A stretch of 64,000 nt of DNA from Mesodorylaimus sp. YZB2_4. Its lineage: Eukaryota > Nematoda > Enoplea > Dorylaimida > Dorylaimidae. The position numbers and the translations under genes were made by a program. The notes beneath the pieces were generated by a model. That model searched no databases. It saw only the letters and a program-made list of their open reading frames with translations, and was not told the origin of the DNA. The stretch spans positions 1 through 64,000 of the forward strand of contig JASANH010000397.1 of assembly GCA_030248295.1 (NCBI GenBank). Reading direction: 5' to 3'. Shown piece by piece: positions 47,644 to 59,659 of the stretch. The first letter of the stretch is position 1; each line of letters opens with the position of its first letter.

Positions 47644-48536
47644 CACTACATTCGTCATTTCGCCGCAGTCGTTGCTCTCTTCGCAGGCCACGCATTTTGG
47701 TTTTTAGTGATTGAAAGTCGTGCAAGCTCGAGGTGACTGCTCGTTATGACGACGGGATACAAATTTTAATGTTGTGGGAATTCGCACTGTAAAAATATCC
47801 GCAGCGGCACCATTCAGTAGGATGAGTAGAATATGACTAAGAAATGCCATTTCAAAAAGAGATTTGCCATTGAAGGCTTGCCTCTGTCATCATCAAATAT
47901 CACAAATATCACAAATTCAAATATCAAATCATATATCAAATATCACAAATTGGACTGTCACTTTCCGTCGCGGTTGATCTACGCTCAAAATCAGGAGAAA
48001 TCTGAAAGGCAGCATGATTCTACTGTATTTTTTAAGTTAACTGTCTAGTTTACCTGGGAACAGACTTGTGATACTTGGCCGCCGAGTCCGCCTACAATAT
48101 CAACCGGAAATACTTGCAGAGTCATGTGACATCGATGCAATATACTCCTTGTCTCAATGTTGTGTGGGTGATTATCCGCGATGGCAAGCCTATCGCGTGG
48201 GGAACTTCTCACCTCACCCTCACATGTACTGTATGTTCGTGCTATTTACGATCACGAGTACAACACACCCCCTCTCAAAACAGAGAATGCCATCTGTTCC
48301 ATATAAAGTATAGCGCATGTGTTTACTTGAATGACTACGACATACGCTCACGTTTCCGCCCCCTGTCCCTTTCGCTTGCCGCGCAAGGTCAACTTTTTCC
48401 GTGTACCAATTCCAGCTGAACGCGGGTGGTGGTGCCTGCCGGCAATTGAATTGGATCAAACTCTATAAGGCAGATATGGTTGTTCACTTCTCAAGTTTTC
48501 ACCGTCCGGCGGCGCCTGGTGAACCGAAGTTCCAAC

Positions 48537-51500
48537 ATGCGGGTTCTAATCCTACTCAGCTCAATGATCAACTGTGCCTTAGGTGCCCACATAGGCCTGT
48601 TCGCCAGCACGACTGGATGCTACAGTCACGATATGCTCATGCGAAATTTAGCCGATCGATTAGTGACGGAAGGCGGACATCGAGTGACCATCATCCAGAT
48701 TCGAGTGTACGATTTCAATTTGACGTATCCTCCACCAAAATCTAATTGGACTCGTATAACTTTGAATAGTTCCAGCCCCGATTCAGCATCGCTGCAACTA
48801 CGCTCGCAGAGACTAATGTGGCTGACCACTCTGCCATTCGACGCTGAAAAAGTTGATTTCGAAAGTATTCGAATTTTTAACAAAATTCACGCTTATCAAA
48901 TGCGCGCGTGTTTTGGAGCTTTACGCGATAAGAGATTTATAAATCAATTGAAATCATTGAATTTAGATTTATTAGTCGTGGATCACTTGCTGAACGAATG
49001 CGCTCTGAGTTTAGCCTACGCTTTTATGCCAAAGGTCAAGTTGGTCTACTTGTCCAACTATCCTATTGTTAGCGTGTACGTGGAAAATATGGGTGTGTCC
49101 TCGAACCCGTCCTTTGTGCCCGCCGTAATTGGATCGGAACGCGGACCAATGAACCCCGTGCGACGGACGATCAACACCGTCTTGCACGCGCTAATGTTTG
49201 GTATGCGCCAGAAGTTTTACTTGAGTGCAATTCGCACGTTTCAGTTGGCTTCGGGGATCAGACTTCCCAGTTTGCCCGAACTTGAGAGTAGGACATTAAT
49301 TTTTGCCACACCATTTGAAATGTTGTTGGACTCGCCACGACCATTAGTCAATGGGCTACGATATTTTGGATGCGAGCATTGCACCAGTTCTGGGCCACGG
49401 GGAAATATTACCCGGGTAAGGTCATTCAGTGCATGTCATACGTAGTGGATGGGGGGGGGGGGGGGGGGTTGGTGCGGCAAAATTACCCCCCGCCCCGGAC
49501 GATTGTTCACCCCCAATTTGTTCGATGACTCTGAAGATACGGGAGAACGACTACATACTGTGCATAAAAGGAACATTCAAAAACATCAGTCAATTTCTGC
49601 CCAGATTCCTCGTCCTGTAGGAAGCTGGCTGTGGCTTCCCCAGAGCTATTGCGAAATACGAAGCAACCCACGCTAGAGAGCAGTCTTTTACTAGCCACCT
49701 AGCGGGATCACGCACGAAACAACCACACACTAGCACATACACAGCAATAACTGACCGAGTCACTCATGAGACGGCACGACGCCGAGCTGACAGGAAACAG
49801 GAAACAGGCTAGACAGGCAGACTAGGGTGCGGCCACGGGGCGGCAAGCAAGATACTTGGCCATGTCACTGGCATACATCCAATAAAGATGGGGGGTGTCT
49901 TCCTAACATAGAAAAGAGCACTCAAAGGCATAAGCTATGGCACTCATTGACATGGAATGATGCATTTCACAACAGTACACCCATCACAGTCCCACTCAAG
50001 TCCGTATGGTAGCACATGGATCGCATCTGGAAGCCTGATTATCACACATGGGTTTCACACGGCCTGGTTCTCCAAGAGGGGCCTCTGTTGTGGGACCACG
50101 TGGACTATGCTTGGGTTTGGAATGGGCTTCACGAGGAACTAAAGTGAGAAAGCCAGTTTTGAGGAATCTGGGTGTTCATCACGATTTCTTTCCAACGGAG
50201 GTCGCTTATCCATGTGCTCTTTTCAACTCAACCGAACGGTGCAGCACAGAGGTCATAGCGTCGATACATTTACGGAAAAAAGATTCAGTTTCAGTTTTTT
50301 AAATCTCAAAAGTTAACTGAATTTAACTGAATGATTCGGTTTTTCCTTAAAAAAATTTTCGTCTCTAAGATGTGAACGCTTAGCGAGCAAATCTCCACTT
50401 TTTCTTCATTCAGATACCATTTTTGCATTTAGGGCTTCAACAGCTCACAAGATCCTTGCCAAACCGTCAAGTCTAACTTGACATAGTCAATGACTGTATG
50501 CAATTTGTTTAGGTGAAAACGAAAGCTCTAGGCAAAATGAGATCCGTCTGGCCAACTGGTCAGCAGTGGTAAGCACCCCGAGTCCTGCGAATATTTGAAA
50601 TTTTCCTGTTTTGTCGAGTCTTTTGCGGAAAAAACCAAACTCGAGTGTTAAAACACGGACCCCAAAGCTCCGCAAACCGAGTTTAGGAAAACCCTGCAAG
50701 TTTTTCCAAGACTCTGTCTTGTCGTACAGTGTCTTGACCACTGGTGACCAGCTGGCCAGGCAGGTCCAATATTTTGAATAGACCTTCCTTTCACGCCTAG
50801 GAAAAAATTAAAGTCATCGATTATGTCATTTTCAACTTGACGGTTGGCAAGGCACCCTCAGGTCAAGGAGATGCAACTGTAACATGTTTCACAATAAAAT
50901 GATTGAAATTGCAGGAACCCTTTCGTATATTTGAATTACGCTAACTCCTTCTCAACAAACATGGAGCTCGTTCTTAAAACGCTTTCACTCGGCGCTAACG
51001 TAGCAGGAGCTTATCAACCATTGCAACACTGTAAAGATGTGTCTTAATTATCAATGTTTGGACCAAAAGATTGTGCGCCGATTTAGCGAGTGTCTCGCAT
51101 CCGCGAGGGCTAACCAAAAGATTGCGAACCCACACAGGGCCGCCCAGAGGAAGCTTAAGCCTAAGCCTAAGTCTGCCCTAAGCCTTGTCATGTCATACTT
51201 TATCCATAGCCAAGCACCATAAGGCGCACTCGAGGGCTAAGGAACACATAATTGACAATCACTTTGTACCGAGGCGGGAGTCGAACCCTCCCCTGTAAGT
51301 GCGCACCCAGCGTGAGAGGCAGACGCCTTAACCCGCTAGGCCACGACCCCGGTAACCCAAGCCCAAGCTCATGTACAGTAATCATATATACGCGCACAGC
51401 TAGTGATCTCGCACATATTTCTTTAGCCGTGTGTGAAAAGCACTTACTGAATCAGGACACTCGCGGAAACGGGAATACACCGACCAGCCAGAATTCAAGC

Positions 51501-53326
51501 GGGCCCGTTTCATTTACAGCCGCTTAGGACTTTTTTAAAGATGATAATATGCTTCCAACTCGGGATCAACAGGATTCGAATCAGCAATTGTCTTAGCTGC
51601 CCTTTGTTTCTCCTTGAGCTTTGCACCAAGATCCGAAAACAGATCACTAATGCTAAAATACGCAGTAATTTGAAAACAGATTTATTTACAGATAAGTTCA
51701 GTTTTGACGAACAGATTCAGCTTCAATTAACTGTATATTATACATATAAACGGTCGGAGATTCCCTGCGCTTACGCTAATATTAAGACTCTGACGCCTCG
51801 TTTCCATCAGCGATTGTTCCGATATCGAGCGACTATCGATATCAGTTACAGTTAACTGAATTAAAAGATTTAGTTAGACTGATAGATTCAGTTTCAGTTT
51901 TAGTTAACAGCATCAACGCTTAGGCCAAGGCAACTCAGAAGCGCAACATTTTCGTGGCACAGTGAGATATTGTACATACGCCATAAAACTGCTAGAAAGC
52001 AAACATTGTGTACAGTACGAGTATGCTCACTGAATACTGTATATTATGTCAAGGACTGAACGAATGTCGATATTGAGTTTTCATTTTTTCAACTAATATC
52101 TAACGCGTACATCTCCTCAACCATCTCAGTGCATCTGCACAAAAATTGATAACTGCACCAGGAGTCGAAATGGGAGTTCAAATTTTCTCCTTTCAAGACC
52201 GTTCAAGATCGTTAAAGACGAGACCACCTTTGGTTCACGCACGAAGGCGCATCAAGTACATGTGTACAGTATGAACAGTTGCTCTGTCCTATCGTCCCTA
52301 CGAGTCCGCGCGAACAAGGCACAATCCCCACAAAATTCCGTGCTATAAAATTGTTGTATACCGAAAGTTTTGTAGACCTTGACCTCTTTGTAGATGCTGT
52401 CACTGCCGGCGTCACCCCACGGATATATTATCGTTTCTTTTGGAACAGTGACAAAAGGCGATCAGATTCCTTTGGAACAGCTGATTCGTCTGTTTCGTGC
52501 TTTTTCTAAATTCCCTCAGTACACGATCATTTGGCAACTGGATGCCAGCAAAGAGTACTACGAACACGCTGTCCTTGAGTCCATGAACTTGACTGCTCTG
52601 CCGAGTCACATCCACATATTCCCATGGGTGCCCTTGAAAAGTATTTTGAGCGACCCCGGCGTAGTTCTCGCAGTCAGCCACGGTGGGGTGACCACGTGCA
52701 TCGAAGCTGTGAACAGCGGAGTGCCTGTTTTGGGCGTGGCTATACAAGGCGACCAAATGTATAATTTACAACGGCTTGTTGAAAAAGGAGTTGGAGAATT
52801 TTTGCAAGCTTCGAAATTACGCGAGACGAAATTGGTTGAGAAAATGACAGAAATAATTCGAGGAAATGCAAAGTAAGGAAGAGGAAACTTTAGAGGAGGT
52901 ACGGGTAAATAGCAAAATACTGACCGAATCTAATGGAGTGCAGCACGTCCACTGTGTTTTTCTATGAAACTTTATTTTGTTTTTACTTTTGTTTTCTCCA
53001 AGTGATTGAGCCACCATAAAACTGTTACCTAAATATTTTTTAAGCTGAATTTCTTTGCCAATTTCAGATATAAGACAGCAGCTTTAAAATTGCGATCAAT
53101 GTTGCAAGACTACAAGTCGCTGGAGAAAACGCCTCCATCCCACTTTTGGCTCAATTGGGCGGTTACGCATTTTAATCAAAAAGACACTGAGAGGAGTCAG
53201 TGGGTGGATCGATTAATATTCTCCAAACACTCGTCTAATTGGCTAATCTATTATAGCTTTGATGTGATTCTCCCTTTTGGCTCAATCTTAATTTTAACAA
53301 GTGGATTATTGCTCAAAATATGTTGA
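48537..53326 (+). CDS. UDP-glycosyltransferase (UGT), complete
   Basis: Transfers sugar from a UDP donor to lipophilic acceptors in the ER membrane. Exons: 48537-49415, 52394-52872, 53068-53326. The sum is 1617 nt, in frame: 538 residues. The signal peptide is MRVLILLSSMINCALG, and the likely catalytic His is H31 in GCYSHDML. The C-terminal half has YIIVSFGT, then the UGT signature region (HIFPWVPLKSILSDP ... VLAVSHGGVTTCIEAVNSGVP ... GDQMYNLQRL). A membrane anchor follows (VILPFGSILILTSGLLL) with a very short cytosolic tail. The ATG at 48537 was chosen because it starts the signal peptide. The second exon begins after TTTGTAG. The 3.0 kb first intron contains a poly-G tract, a transposon-like repeat and a SINE. 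The linker between the two domains is short but plausible. Confidence 0.9.
49451..49468 (+). repeat. Poly-G tract (18 G) in UGT intron 1
   Basis: Eighteen consecutive G, 36 bp after the donor site of UGT exon 1, on the transcribed-as-G strand. It could form an RNA quadruplex next to the 5' splice site. Confidence 0.9.
50260..51912. repeat. 1.3 kb interspersed repeat, copy 2, interrupted by a SINE
   Basis: Homologous to 46348-47643 in the same orientation, but diverged (shared CGTYGATACA start, GCTTYAACAGCTCACAAG, CTGGTGACCAGCTGGCCA, TTTCACTCGGCGCTAAC, and a palindrome-rich end). A SINE A insertion at about 51185-51400 lengthens it. It lies entirely within UGT intron 1. Confidence 0.7.
51185..51400 (-). 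repeat. SINE family A copy, near-intact tRNA-like head
   Basis: On the minus strand, 51352-51268 reads as a tRNA-like head: GTCGTGGCCTAGCGGGTTAA (A-box region) and GGGTTCGACTCCC (B box), with the anticodon-loop region CTCTCAC. The body then matches the copy at 45640. It is not a functional tRNA because the acceptor and D/anticodon stems pair poorly. Confidence 0.75.
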
Positions 53327-54403
53327 TATGTGTAAATTATACGAGGTCTGTCTCTCCTACTCCACCAAATGTTACCGTTTTATGTAGGCGTTGCTTTAAA
53401 ATTTTCTAGAATTTGAATGATTGGTGCTGAGTCGTCATCTGATGAATACAGTAGTGTGTGGATTTCTGGCGAGAGATATACTGTGAAAGGGAGCAATCAT
53501 CTTGACGAGTGATCTGGCAAACGTGTATCTGAAGGCAACGTGACATTCACCCACGTCAATAATTACAATAACATTCTCGCTATAGAGCTCTGTATGCCGC
53601 CCACTGCACGTGCTCGATTTTACTTCGCGACACTAAACAGGATGTAAAGCACAGTTTATGTTTACCAAAAGTTTGAGTGGATTTTGGGGGTGGAATCCTG
53701 CAGCACAAGGGATATAAGGCTTAAAGAATAGCACAAATCCACTGAAGCAGAAGACAGCCTAAATGAAAATGAGTTAAAATAATGAGGCTCGAATTTTATT
53801 TTCAGCGTTGCTGAATCGCATTCCGAATCAGTTACAGCGGCAGTCAGTCAGGACGCAGAAAATACAGACGGTACGCCGAAGATTGACTTACAGTGCATGT
53901 GAACAGATGTATGTTCCTCCTGTACCAGCAGCTTCCTAATGTTGATTCAACGGAGGCAGAGATTATCAATCATTGACTCTGCATAATAATTCTGCCCTGT
54001 GGGAGTGCATAGGTGGACCTTGTCGCAGCCGAGAGAATCCCAAGTTAAGCTTGCCCCTAAAGTTAATCCCTAGACTTATCGGGTTCGCAGATCGCAGGAG
54101 TCCTTTATCTGATTAGGCTCTTCTAGCACCAGGTCTGCTGTACTGTATTGGTAATATCAGTTGGAAGAGCAGCTTCAAAGTCGCGTTTTTAATTTTTGGA
54201 TGGGCGTGAAGAGCGTCAAGCATCTTGGTTTAAGAGAAGACGGAAAAACTTTTAGCAAACGATAACCTCCCGAAACGAAACGATTCCTGCATGACTTTTT
54301 TTACTGGAAGGAACTTGATTAGTTAACGCTAGTCTATTCGACGGGATTTCGTTGCGTTCTATTCTTTCGCTCACTCCGCAGCAGACCGAAAAGAGGCGCA
54401 ATT
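53327..54403. other. Intergenic region, UGT to 7TM receptor
   Basis: No gene, RNA or repeat with a second copy in the window is recognised. Confidence 0.4.
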
Positions 54404-55381
54404 ATGATGGTGTTTAAAATTAATAGCACTTTCAGCAACGCCACATTCGAAGAACTCACTGCGGTGTCCATAATTATTTTCAGAGAGAGATTTTGGGCCA
54501 ACGGGCTGGTCATGGCTTTTGGCTTGTTCGCCTTGATTTCAAACATGCTTGTAGTGACAATTATTTTTAAAACGAAGGTTCTACAAACCAAATGTTTTTA
54601 TTTGATAGCATCCAGCAGTGCAGTGGACTGCTTTTTAGGCGCGGCCTACGCTGCAACCGCATTTAAGCGCATTTACCGATACACGAAGGGGATCGGAGAG
54701 GTGATGACGCAGTGGAGGTGCCTCTGCGAGGTGCAGGCTAACGCTTTTTTTCAACTCATGTCCTTGTCCATGGCTGCCATTCTGGTGGTTGACAGGCTGG
54801 TGGCCACTATTCGACCGATTGGGTACAAGAAAATGACCCACAAGCAGTTGACCTTACCGCTTATCTCGCTGTCCATAGCGTACTCAACAGTGTTGTTCGC
54901 AGCGAACGTGTACGACGCCTACAGCGGACCCAGCACGCCCAATTTGTTCAGTTGTGGAATCGACGACAGTCTGTCCGAGGTCATGCTCACCGTGCTTGTG
55001 GGCATTCAGCTCGCCACGTCGATTGGCACTGTGGTACTGAATGTGGCGCTGGTGATCGTCATAAAACTCAAACGAAAGAAACATGGTCCTAGTAGCATCA
55101 ACACGAGCCACAAGGAGCACAAGGTGATCGCCATAATTACAGCCACAGTTTTTTTTCATATTTTCGTCTATTCAGCTGGCCGCCTGTTCGTCGTGCTGGC
55201 TCCGCGATTCCTGGACGATATCACGCAAGTGTTGATCGATCGCCATGTCAGAGATATCTCTGTTTATAGTGCTGCCATGAACTGTTTTTTTCTTTGCGGT
55301 TCCAGCAGTGATTTTCGTTTGGCGGTTAAGAAATTCTTTGGCTTCGGCGGAACGGTAGTTCAGCCATCCGGTCATAACTGA
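54404..55381 (+). CDS. Seven-transmembrane receptor, intronless (serpentine/Srsx-like)
   Basis: An uninterrupted 325-codon ORF. Seven hydrophobic segments are visible: about 32-56, 66-88, 108-128, 148-170, 190-222, 240-265 and 285-305. A DRL variant of the DRY motif ends the third (VVDRLVATIRP). There are two N-glycosylation sites in the N-terminus (NST, NAT). The pattern resembles nematode Srsx-type and rhodopsin-like chemoreceptors, but the usual NPxxY in the seventh segment is missing. Two adjacent ATGs start the frame; the first was used. Being intronless in an intron-rich region suggests an origin by retroposition or simply a single-exon receptor family. The ligand is unknown. Confidence 0.8.
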   Translation: MMVFKINSTFSNATFEELTAVSIIIFRERFWANGLVMAFGLFALISNMLVVTIIFKTKVLQTKCFYLIASSSAVDCFLGAAYAATAFKRIYRYTKGIGEVMTQWRCLCEVQANAFFQLMSLSMAAILVVDRLVATIRPIGYKKMTHKQLTLPLISLSIAYSTVLFAANVYDAYSGPSTPNLFSCGIDDSLSEVMLTVLVGIQLATSIGTVVLNVALVIVIKLKRKKHGPSSINTSHKEHKVIAIITATVFFHIFVYSAGRLFVVLAPRFLDDITQVLIDRHVRDISVYSAAMNCFFLCGSSSDFRLAVKKFFGFGGTVVQPSGHN

Positions 55382-57131
55382 TATGGTTTTTGGCCTTGAT
55401 TCATGTCTCATCAAGCATTCTTCAATTCTATTATATAAGTTCCTCATAAGTGTCAGCGGTGATAACACAGCCGTATTGGTGAGTGAATGTTACTCTTGAT
55501 AGACATTAGTTCCTACAGTATATTAGATGATGTGCCATGGTGTTTGCAGAGATAAATCCATAAAACACAGGATAGCATGGACAGTAGCTACAGTGCGTTT
55601 CTGTTAGCTCTCTGTTGGACCACCATGCCCCCGAGTTGTAAGGGGAAACATAAGATCTAGTTTGATATTCATTTCGTGTGCGTTCCTGTTACTTTTGCCC
55701 TGTCAGGCTCATGTCAATATCGGGTACAGGTAATGCTGACTGGTTGTCTCGTCTTCTTTTGCTTTGTGATTTGCCCTGATAACCTTCTGTTGGTATCCTA
55801 GTCAGTCTTCTATTATGCCTGCTGGTGTACGGTGCGGTCGGTAGTAAACAACGTTGCCAGACTGGTGAGACAAGGTCTTACAGAGTCCCATCTATAAGGC
55901 CCAATCCAGTCCAGTCTACGTAACACATGTCCTAACACGCGATTGCGCAGCACCACCGACTGTGCATTCATCTTCCTGATATATACTGTATTCCCTTTGA
56001 AAACTCCAATCATCATCCCCAGTGAATATTGAAATAATAGTTCGGTAGGATAGGCTTGTAGAACCAGCTTTGCACGAGTCAGAAATGAATCTCATGATAG
56101 ATACCTGCTGTATAGCACAGACAGGGACACGCATCTGATCAAGACCGGTCCGCCCGCTGGCAGGCATGTTATCTCACGTCGTCAGCATTGAACGATCGAA
56201 TTCAAAATTATATTGAATTAGTTCTGAATCCAGTAGAGATCCAGTAGAGGATTAGATCCCGCAGAGACCCACATGGACGGATCTTGGGTTGGATCCATGT
56301 GGGTCCATGCTGGAATAACAGGGATCCAGGGGATATTAGTGGATCCACCGCGGACCTTTATGGAGCTGGGAGTCCAGGCACTGGAGCAAAACTAGAGCTG
56401 AAACCTTACCGGTGCGATAACATGATCGAAATTGCTGTAACTTTGAATGCATTGTGTGCAATACAAATATACCTATAGGTTGCAGTTTGCTGAAACTCTT
56501 AGAGATATCCCTCTTTAGAAATCTTCAGAAACCCCCAGAGATGTCCCTCCGGGGGCTTTCTAAAGAGATACCCCAACTACGAGAGCGCCAGCGCCAGATC
56601 TACTGTATGGCGCTAAGCCGGAGTCAGGCTATCACAAAGGTCATTTCGGAGATGAGTGATTTCTGCCCGGTTCCACTGGTCCTATTCTATCCCCATCTCC
56701 CGATACTCAAGGCTTGCGAAAATCCACTTCTATCAGATAAAAATCAGTTGACGATATCAAGAATGTGCATGCATTTTTATGCCAGTAAAACATGGAACAT
56801 GAACGAACACTGATCGATGAAGTACAGCTGACATTTAACATGATAAAAAGGACTAAAAGGACTGACTGACAAGAAACCATATGAATACAACACAAGCGAA
56901 TAGTTTGGTGGGCTCGCTGATGACGTGGTTTTCATCAATTGGGTGATTAATTGCAATGTTAACATTTTGGGCGTTGCCAAAACGAGCGCCAATAAATAAT
57001 TAGTCATCAGCTCAACAGCCGTTCACCTTTCCCTATTTGGCTATGTAGGCCAGCTAAAAACGTTATCTCTTCAATGTAGTGTCGACTCGCATCGACACAG
57101 TTTGCGTTGCGCCATCTTCGTGCTGCTCAAA
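55382..57131. other. Intergenic region with two hairpins
   Basis: No gene is recognised. 56215-56400 has repeated GGATCCAGT-like words and a 12 bp perfect inverted repeat (GACCCACATGGA/TCCATGTGGGTC). 56511-56567 is a strong hairpin. Confidence 0.45.
56511..56567. repeat. Perfect-stem hairpin
   Basis: CTCTTTAGAAA pairs with TTTCTAAAGAG (11 bp), with an inner CCCCC/GGGGG stem. The whole arm-loop-arm is 57 nt. It could be a MITE remnant or a structured RNA. Nothing identifies a family. Confidence 0.5.
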
Positions 57132-58204
57132 ATGGGTTTTCGAGAGTACGAAAGCTCCTTTCTTGCTGGATTACGGCTATGTGAGTTGGTACGACAGTTA
57201 AAAATGCTTTTGTGTTAAGTTCTTTGATGCCTAAAGCGTTTCAGCCTCTTTCACTTTTGGCCCTCTCCACGGAATTAGCCTATAAAGTGACATTCGGTTA
57301 CGACGCTCACTGCAAAACGACAACGTCATTTACAAAAAAATACGCGTACGATTTGCAATTCCCATTTCAGTGAGTGTTCGGGACTTGTATCGTTTTTGTA
57401 AAATGCTCATGTTTAGAACTTTCAGTGAGAATGTTGTTTCTCTACCAAGTGACTTGTGCTCTAACGATCCGGCGACAGCCAAAGTCCTTTTCGAATTCAG
57501 TAAGGACCACAGTCCAGAAGCCATCGCATTCTTGGTCGTGTCAGCGTTGGCAACTTTACACTGTTTGGTCAGTATCGTCATGTTCGTCATTTATTGGCTC
57601 AATCTGCTTTCCTCGCGAAATCGTCGAAAAGTGTTGTCTTTGGTAAGCACTTTTTAACATAAGTGGACGTAATTTCAAACGAAGCACACGGTATAGATAG
57701 TATCGCTTGGTGCTAAAAGTATCCTCTCCCGATTAGTAACCAGGGATGGTTTTCCAGGATTTCGTCATCTCCATTATCCTGACTCTGGCATGGCTGGCAG
57801 CCTCGATTGCATGGATGATCGGAAGTGTGAAGTTTGTAGGCGAAATCGATGCGCAGTCGACTCAACGGAAGGCGAGAACTCTAGAGCCATGCGCCGAATC
57901 ATGTTCGAGCTATCCTTCAGGAAAGACGCCAGATCGAAGTTGCTGCACATTCAGTGTTGCGAACTCGTTGTCTATAATCTATGCATCACCAGTAAGTGTC
58001 TTCTTGGCAGTCAAGACCGAGACCTCAAAAACACGGCACTTCTATTTCCAGATCGCTGGTTTGATCACGTTCATAGTTTGCTTGATCGAACTGCCTTTTT
58101 TGTTCAAAAAGACCGTATTCTATCGGAGCGATGAGCGCAGTGACAGCAGGACGAGACATATTCGTTTCGGCGACACCTCAGTATGGACGACATCTAAAAA
58201 ATAA
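57132..58204 (+). CDS. Synaptophysin-family (MARVEL) tetraspan vesicle protein
   Basis: Exons: 57132-57180, 57237-57369, 57417-57642, 57758-57991, 58052-58204. The sum is 795 nt, in frame: 264 residues. Four membrane segments: about 10-32; 98-122 (AIAFLVVSALATLHCLVSIVMF); 137-160 (DFVISIILTLAWLAASIAWMIG); and 205-228. Cys pairs in both luminal loops and the phrase VISIILTLAWLAASIAW match synaptophysin and its relatives, which sit in small synaptic-type vesicles. The tail is short and basic, without the Tyr-rich repeats of vertebrate synaptophysin. Intron 3 is only 47 bp. The last intron is 60 bp, a multiple of three without a stop, so retention would insert 20 residues in the last membrane segment. 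The exon 2 acceptor (CTAAAG) is weak; the stronger TTTCAG eight bases later breaks the frame. Confidence 0.72.
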
Positions 58205-58310
58205 TGCTGATGGTGGTGATCATCTTCTCGATGAAAACATCTGGGATAAAGAGCATGTCGATATGCAAGATATATTTTATGTACAATTTATGTAGATTGT
58301 ATACTCTAAA

Positions 58311-58581
58311 TTAGATAGCGGTTATAGCGGTATTGTCGAGCAGCCAATTTAAGTTTTTTGATGAATTTCACGCTTATGATATTGGTCGCTCCACAATGAA
58401 CGATACCTTTAAAGTCATACAGAAAACACATGACGAGATAATAAGCTCGTCATGCGGTTACAAAAATTCATCTAATTTTAAGATCGTGTGTTTTGATCAG
58501 TTATTCGTGTCAGTTTGTTGGATATTGCTAGGTTTGGCTTTCTTTTTACAGACAGTGGCTGTTTTTACCACACACTCTTGA
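58311..58581 (+). pseudogene. Orphan exon or gene fragment encoding a membrane segment
   Basis: An open frame follows a possible acceptor (CTAAATTAG). It encodes FDEFHAYDIGRSTMNDTF, two Cys, and a hydrophobic stretch (LFVSVCWILLGLAFFLQTVAVF) before the stop. It looks like the last loop and membrane helix of a tetraspan protein. No upstream exons are found, so it is either a duplicated end of a neighbour-like gene or chance. Low certainty. Confidence 0.3.
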
Positions 58582-58584
58582 TGG

Positions 58585-59659
58585 TGCCTAGATTTTTAAG
58601 TTTCGAAGGTGCTTTTCTAATATCTTGCCAATTTTGTGCAACAAAACAGCATTGATTAAAAATTAATTCTTTCTGGTCTTCCAGCTCTCTGAAATGGATC
58701 CTAAACCACTTTTGAGACGCCAAGCTGAACCCATTATTTTTTAAAATCTGTTTTTTCCACACAAAACATTTGGACCAGGCATTCAATCTTCGCAAATGGA
58801 AAAGAATGGATTAGCAATGCTGACGCTGCTCGTTCACTGCGACAGAGCGCCGAAATGACGTGCCGGTCTCTGGCATCAAAACCACAATACGCATAATGTT
58901 ATTTGCAAAGGATTACATGCCATTTTTCTTCTCGATATCAGAATGTTTGACGAACCACCGACTTCCATCTGATTTTGTGGTGATCTGAGTGATTAAAAAA
59001 AACCCAGGAACCATTTCTATGTGACGACTTTCATGTTTCTCAGGACAGTCGCCAAAGGTCGATGTATGTAATGAAACTCCTTCCAGGCATCTTTGGAGAA
59101 GGTCGCATTTCGTTGGGCAGATGCGCTCGACGGTGCTGGAAAGGCATAGATGACAAACGATAGCGAAATCCTTGCTCAAATGCATTTTAAAAATTTACTC
59201 CTCCCTTGCAGACTGCATACTGTCCTCTTATAAGACGTAGAACAACTCGCGCGAAACAACTTAAGTGCTACGACAAGCATTAAAAATCGTCAGATCATCA
59301 GCCATCAATTACGCAGCATCTGGTTTAAAAGTGATCGATAATATTATGACAACAATTTCTCGTTGATGGAGGTCCAAACAGCACATTCTGCGGATAAACT
59401 TTGAAGCAATGACAAATGATTTATGACGCAATTAGGCTAATATAGGTAACAGTGAGCCTAGTCTAATTTACGGGCCCTTGTTTTTATCAGGCCTGCTCGT
59501 AACCTGGCTACCAGTTTGTTTCTAAGCAATCCTTTTTCTCTCCAATAAAGACTCAATCAGCGGCAAAGGAGAACACAATAACCCGCCGATCCTTGCTCAT
59601 CGTCAGTCGCAAAGCAGCAAACGCTCGGAATCGTTGGTCTCTTTGATTTTCTGAGAGAA
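58585..59659. other. Intergenic region
   Basis: No gene or repeat is recognised. Confidence 0.4.

Larger units (their letters stand above)
45214..48536. other. Intergenic region with SINE and a 1.3 kb repeat
   Basis: No gene is supported. A SINE A copy with an attached inverted head fragment lies at 45640-45845. Copy 1 of the repeat rich in TTAACTGAAT lies at 46348-47643. Short ATATCACAAAT repeats occur at 47895-47950. The UGT promoter should lie within 47.9-48.5 kb. Confidence 0.5.

Noticed and set aside
51268..51352. A functional tRNA gene on the minus strand
   Set aside because: The A and B boxes are good, but stems pair poorly and the same sequence recurs with a shared non-tRNA body, so it is a SINE head.
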